From positions 1-11,604 of the forward strand of contig JAUYOU010000038.1 of the NCBI GenBank assembly GCA_030697855.1: 11,604 nt of DNA. Reading direction: 5' to 3'. Of this stretch, positions 10,511 through 11,604 are shown piece after piece. Position 1 is the stretch's first letter; each line of letters starts with the position of its first letter. A program made the translations under genes and the position numbers. The notes beneath the pieces were generated by a model. The model made no database searches and had not been told where the DNA came from. It saw only the letters and a program-made list of their open reading frames with translations. Source of the stretch: a bacterium. GTDB taxonomy: Bacteria; Patescibacteriota; Minisyncoccia; JACQLN01.

Positions 10511-11604
10511 ATGCCAAAACAAATATTATTTAACGAAAACGCCAGAACCGCTATGAGGCGGGGGATAGATAAACTAGCCGAAGCTGTAAAAATGACACTT
10601 GGGCCTCGAGGACGTGCAGTTGTTATAGAAAAAAGTTATGGTGCGCCTCAAGTAACTTTCGATGGTGTAACTGTTGCTAAAGAAATTGAACTTGCAGACA
10701 AATACGAAAATTTGGGCGCAGAATTTGTAAAACAAGCAGCCGACAAAACCAACACCAATGTTGGTGATGGTACAACTACTTCTGTAGTTTTGGCTCAAGC
10801 CATGATTAGGGCTGGCGAGGAATCTATAAAGAAAGGTGGTTTTAATGTTATTCAATTAGCTAACGAACTTAAAGAAGCTTCTAATGTTGTTATAAAAACT
10901 TTGGAAAGCCAGCGCGAACTTATAGACGACAATAAAAAAATTCAAGAAGTTGCCACGCTTTCGGCAAAAGACGCTAACATTGGTAAACTTATTGCCGAAG
11001 TTGTAGATGAAGTTGGTAAGGACGGGGTAATTTCAGTGGAAGATGCTAATACAGTAGGCACTTCTTATGAGGTGGTAGAAGGTATGCAGTTCGACCGTGG
11101 TTATATTTCGCATTATATGGTAACTAATGCCGAAAAAATGGAAGCAGTTTATGAAAACCCATTAATACTTATTACCGATAAAAAAATATCTGCACTTACC
11201 GATTTTTTACCATTTTTAGAAAAATTAGCAAAAGCTGGTAAAAAGAATTTAGTAATTATTGCCGAAGACGTAGAAGGCGAATCTTTGGCTACGTTAATTG
11301 TAAATAAAATTCGCGGAACATTTAATGCTTTGGCTATTAAAGCTCCGGGTTTTGGCGATAGACGAAAAGATATGTTAGAGGATTTAGCAATTTTGACTGG
11401 TGCGGAAGTTATAACCGAAGAAAAAGGTTTGCGTTTAGATACTTTAGAAATAACAATGCTTGGCCAAGCTAAGAAAGTTATTTGCACTAAAGAAAGTACA
11501 ACCATTATTGGTGGTGCTGGCAAAATAGTAGAAATTGTAAAAAGAATTAAGCAGATTATAACTGAAATAGTTCAAAGCACTTCTGATTTCGACATAGTAA
11601 ATTT
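10511..11604 (+). CDS. groEL: Chaperonin GroEL, N-terminal part (cut by right window edge)
   Basis: ATP-driven 60-kDa chaperonin that folds proteins in a double ring with GroES. The first 364 codons are present and the frame is open to the edge. Equatorial-domain ATP-binding motifs are in place: TLGPRGR (29-35), FDGVTVAKEIEL (50-61) with Asp51, and GDGTTT (85-90) with Asp86. The intermediate and apical domains follow, with GMQFDRGYISHYM and KAPGFGDRRKDML. The catalytic Asp near residue 398 and the C-terminus lie beyond the window. No SD precedes the ATG at 10511; the sequence before it is AT-rich. It forms a bicistronic unit with groES. Confidence 0.96.
   Translation, partial: MPKQILFNENARTAMRRGIDKLAEAVKMTLGPRGRAVVIEKSYGAPQVTFDGVTVAKEIELADKYENLGAEFVKQAADKTNTNVGDGTTTSVVLAQAMIRAGEESIKKGGFNVIQLANELKEASNVVIKTLESQRELIDDNKKIQEVATLSAKDANIGKLIAEVVDEVGKDGVISVEDANTVGTSYEVVEGMQFDRGYISHYMVTNAEKMEAVYENPLILITDKKISALTDFLPFLEKLAKAGKKNLVIIAEDVEGESLATLIVNKIRGTFNALAIKAPGFGDRRKDMLEDLAILTGAEVITEEKGLRLDTLEITMLGQAKKVICTKESTTIIGGAGKIVEIVKRIKQIITEIVQSTSDFDIVN

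Overview
The window looks like an AT-rich bacterial chromosome segment, most likely from the Candidate Phyla Radiation / Patescibacteria (Parcubacteria-like). The pointers are a short UvrC without its C-terminal helix-hairpin-helix part, a solute-binding protein next to secG, start codons that mostly lack Shine-Dalgarno (SD) sequences, a tRNA without encoded CCA, and short palindromic inserts inside uvrA and uvrC. This placement is inference; no rRNA is present to confirm it.

Layout. On the minus strand from 1 to 4955: the N-terminal part of RNase J (cut by the window edge), tRNA-Leu(CAG), a membrane-anchored family 5 solute-binding protein, secG, an orphan gene with its own promoter and terminator, and uvrC. 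secG, the binding protein, the tRNA and rnj are close enough to be one transcription unit starting at a promoter near 2862-2890. uvrC and uvrA are divergent around a 142-bp control region. On the plus strand: uvrA (full length), a large inverted-repeat terminator, a glycosyltransferase-like orphan gene with a strong promoter, SD and terminator, then an 890-bp stretch without protein genes, then groES and a groEL cut by the right edge.

The most unusual element is in that 890-bp stretch. A near-consensus promoter (9439-9466) and a perfect intrinsic terminator (9912-9941) bound a transcript of about 470 nt. It folds on paper into six successive hairpins and lacks the sequence hallmarks of tmRNA, RNase P RNA, SRP RNA and 6S RNA. 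Four of its loops or bulges carry CCUCC motifs, and one loop carries CCUCCUUUC, the usual bacterial 16S rRNA 3' tail. I read it as a candidate undescribed RNA that could pair with SD sequences. It is preceded by a complex inverted repeat overlapping its promoter and is bracketed by a 14-nt direct repeat.

Functions represented: RNA turnover (RNase J), protein export (SecG), solute capture, nucleotide excision repair (UvrA, UvrC), chaperonin folding (GroES/GroEL), and two orphan genes that are richer in G+C than their neighbours.
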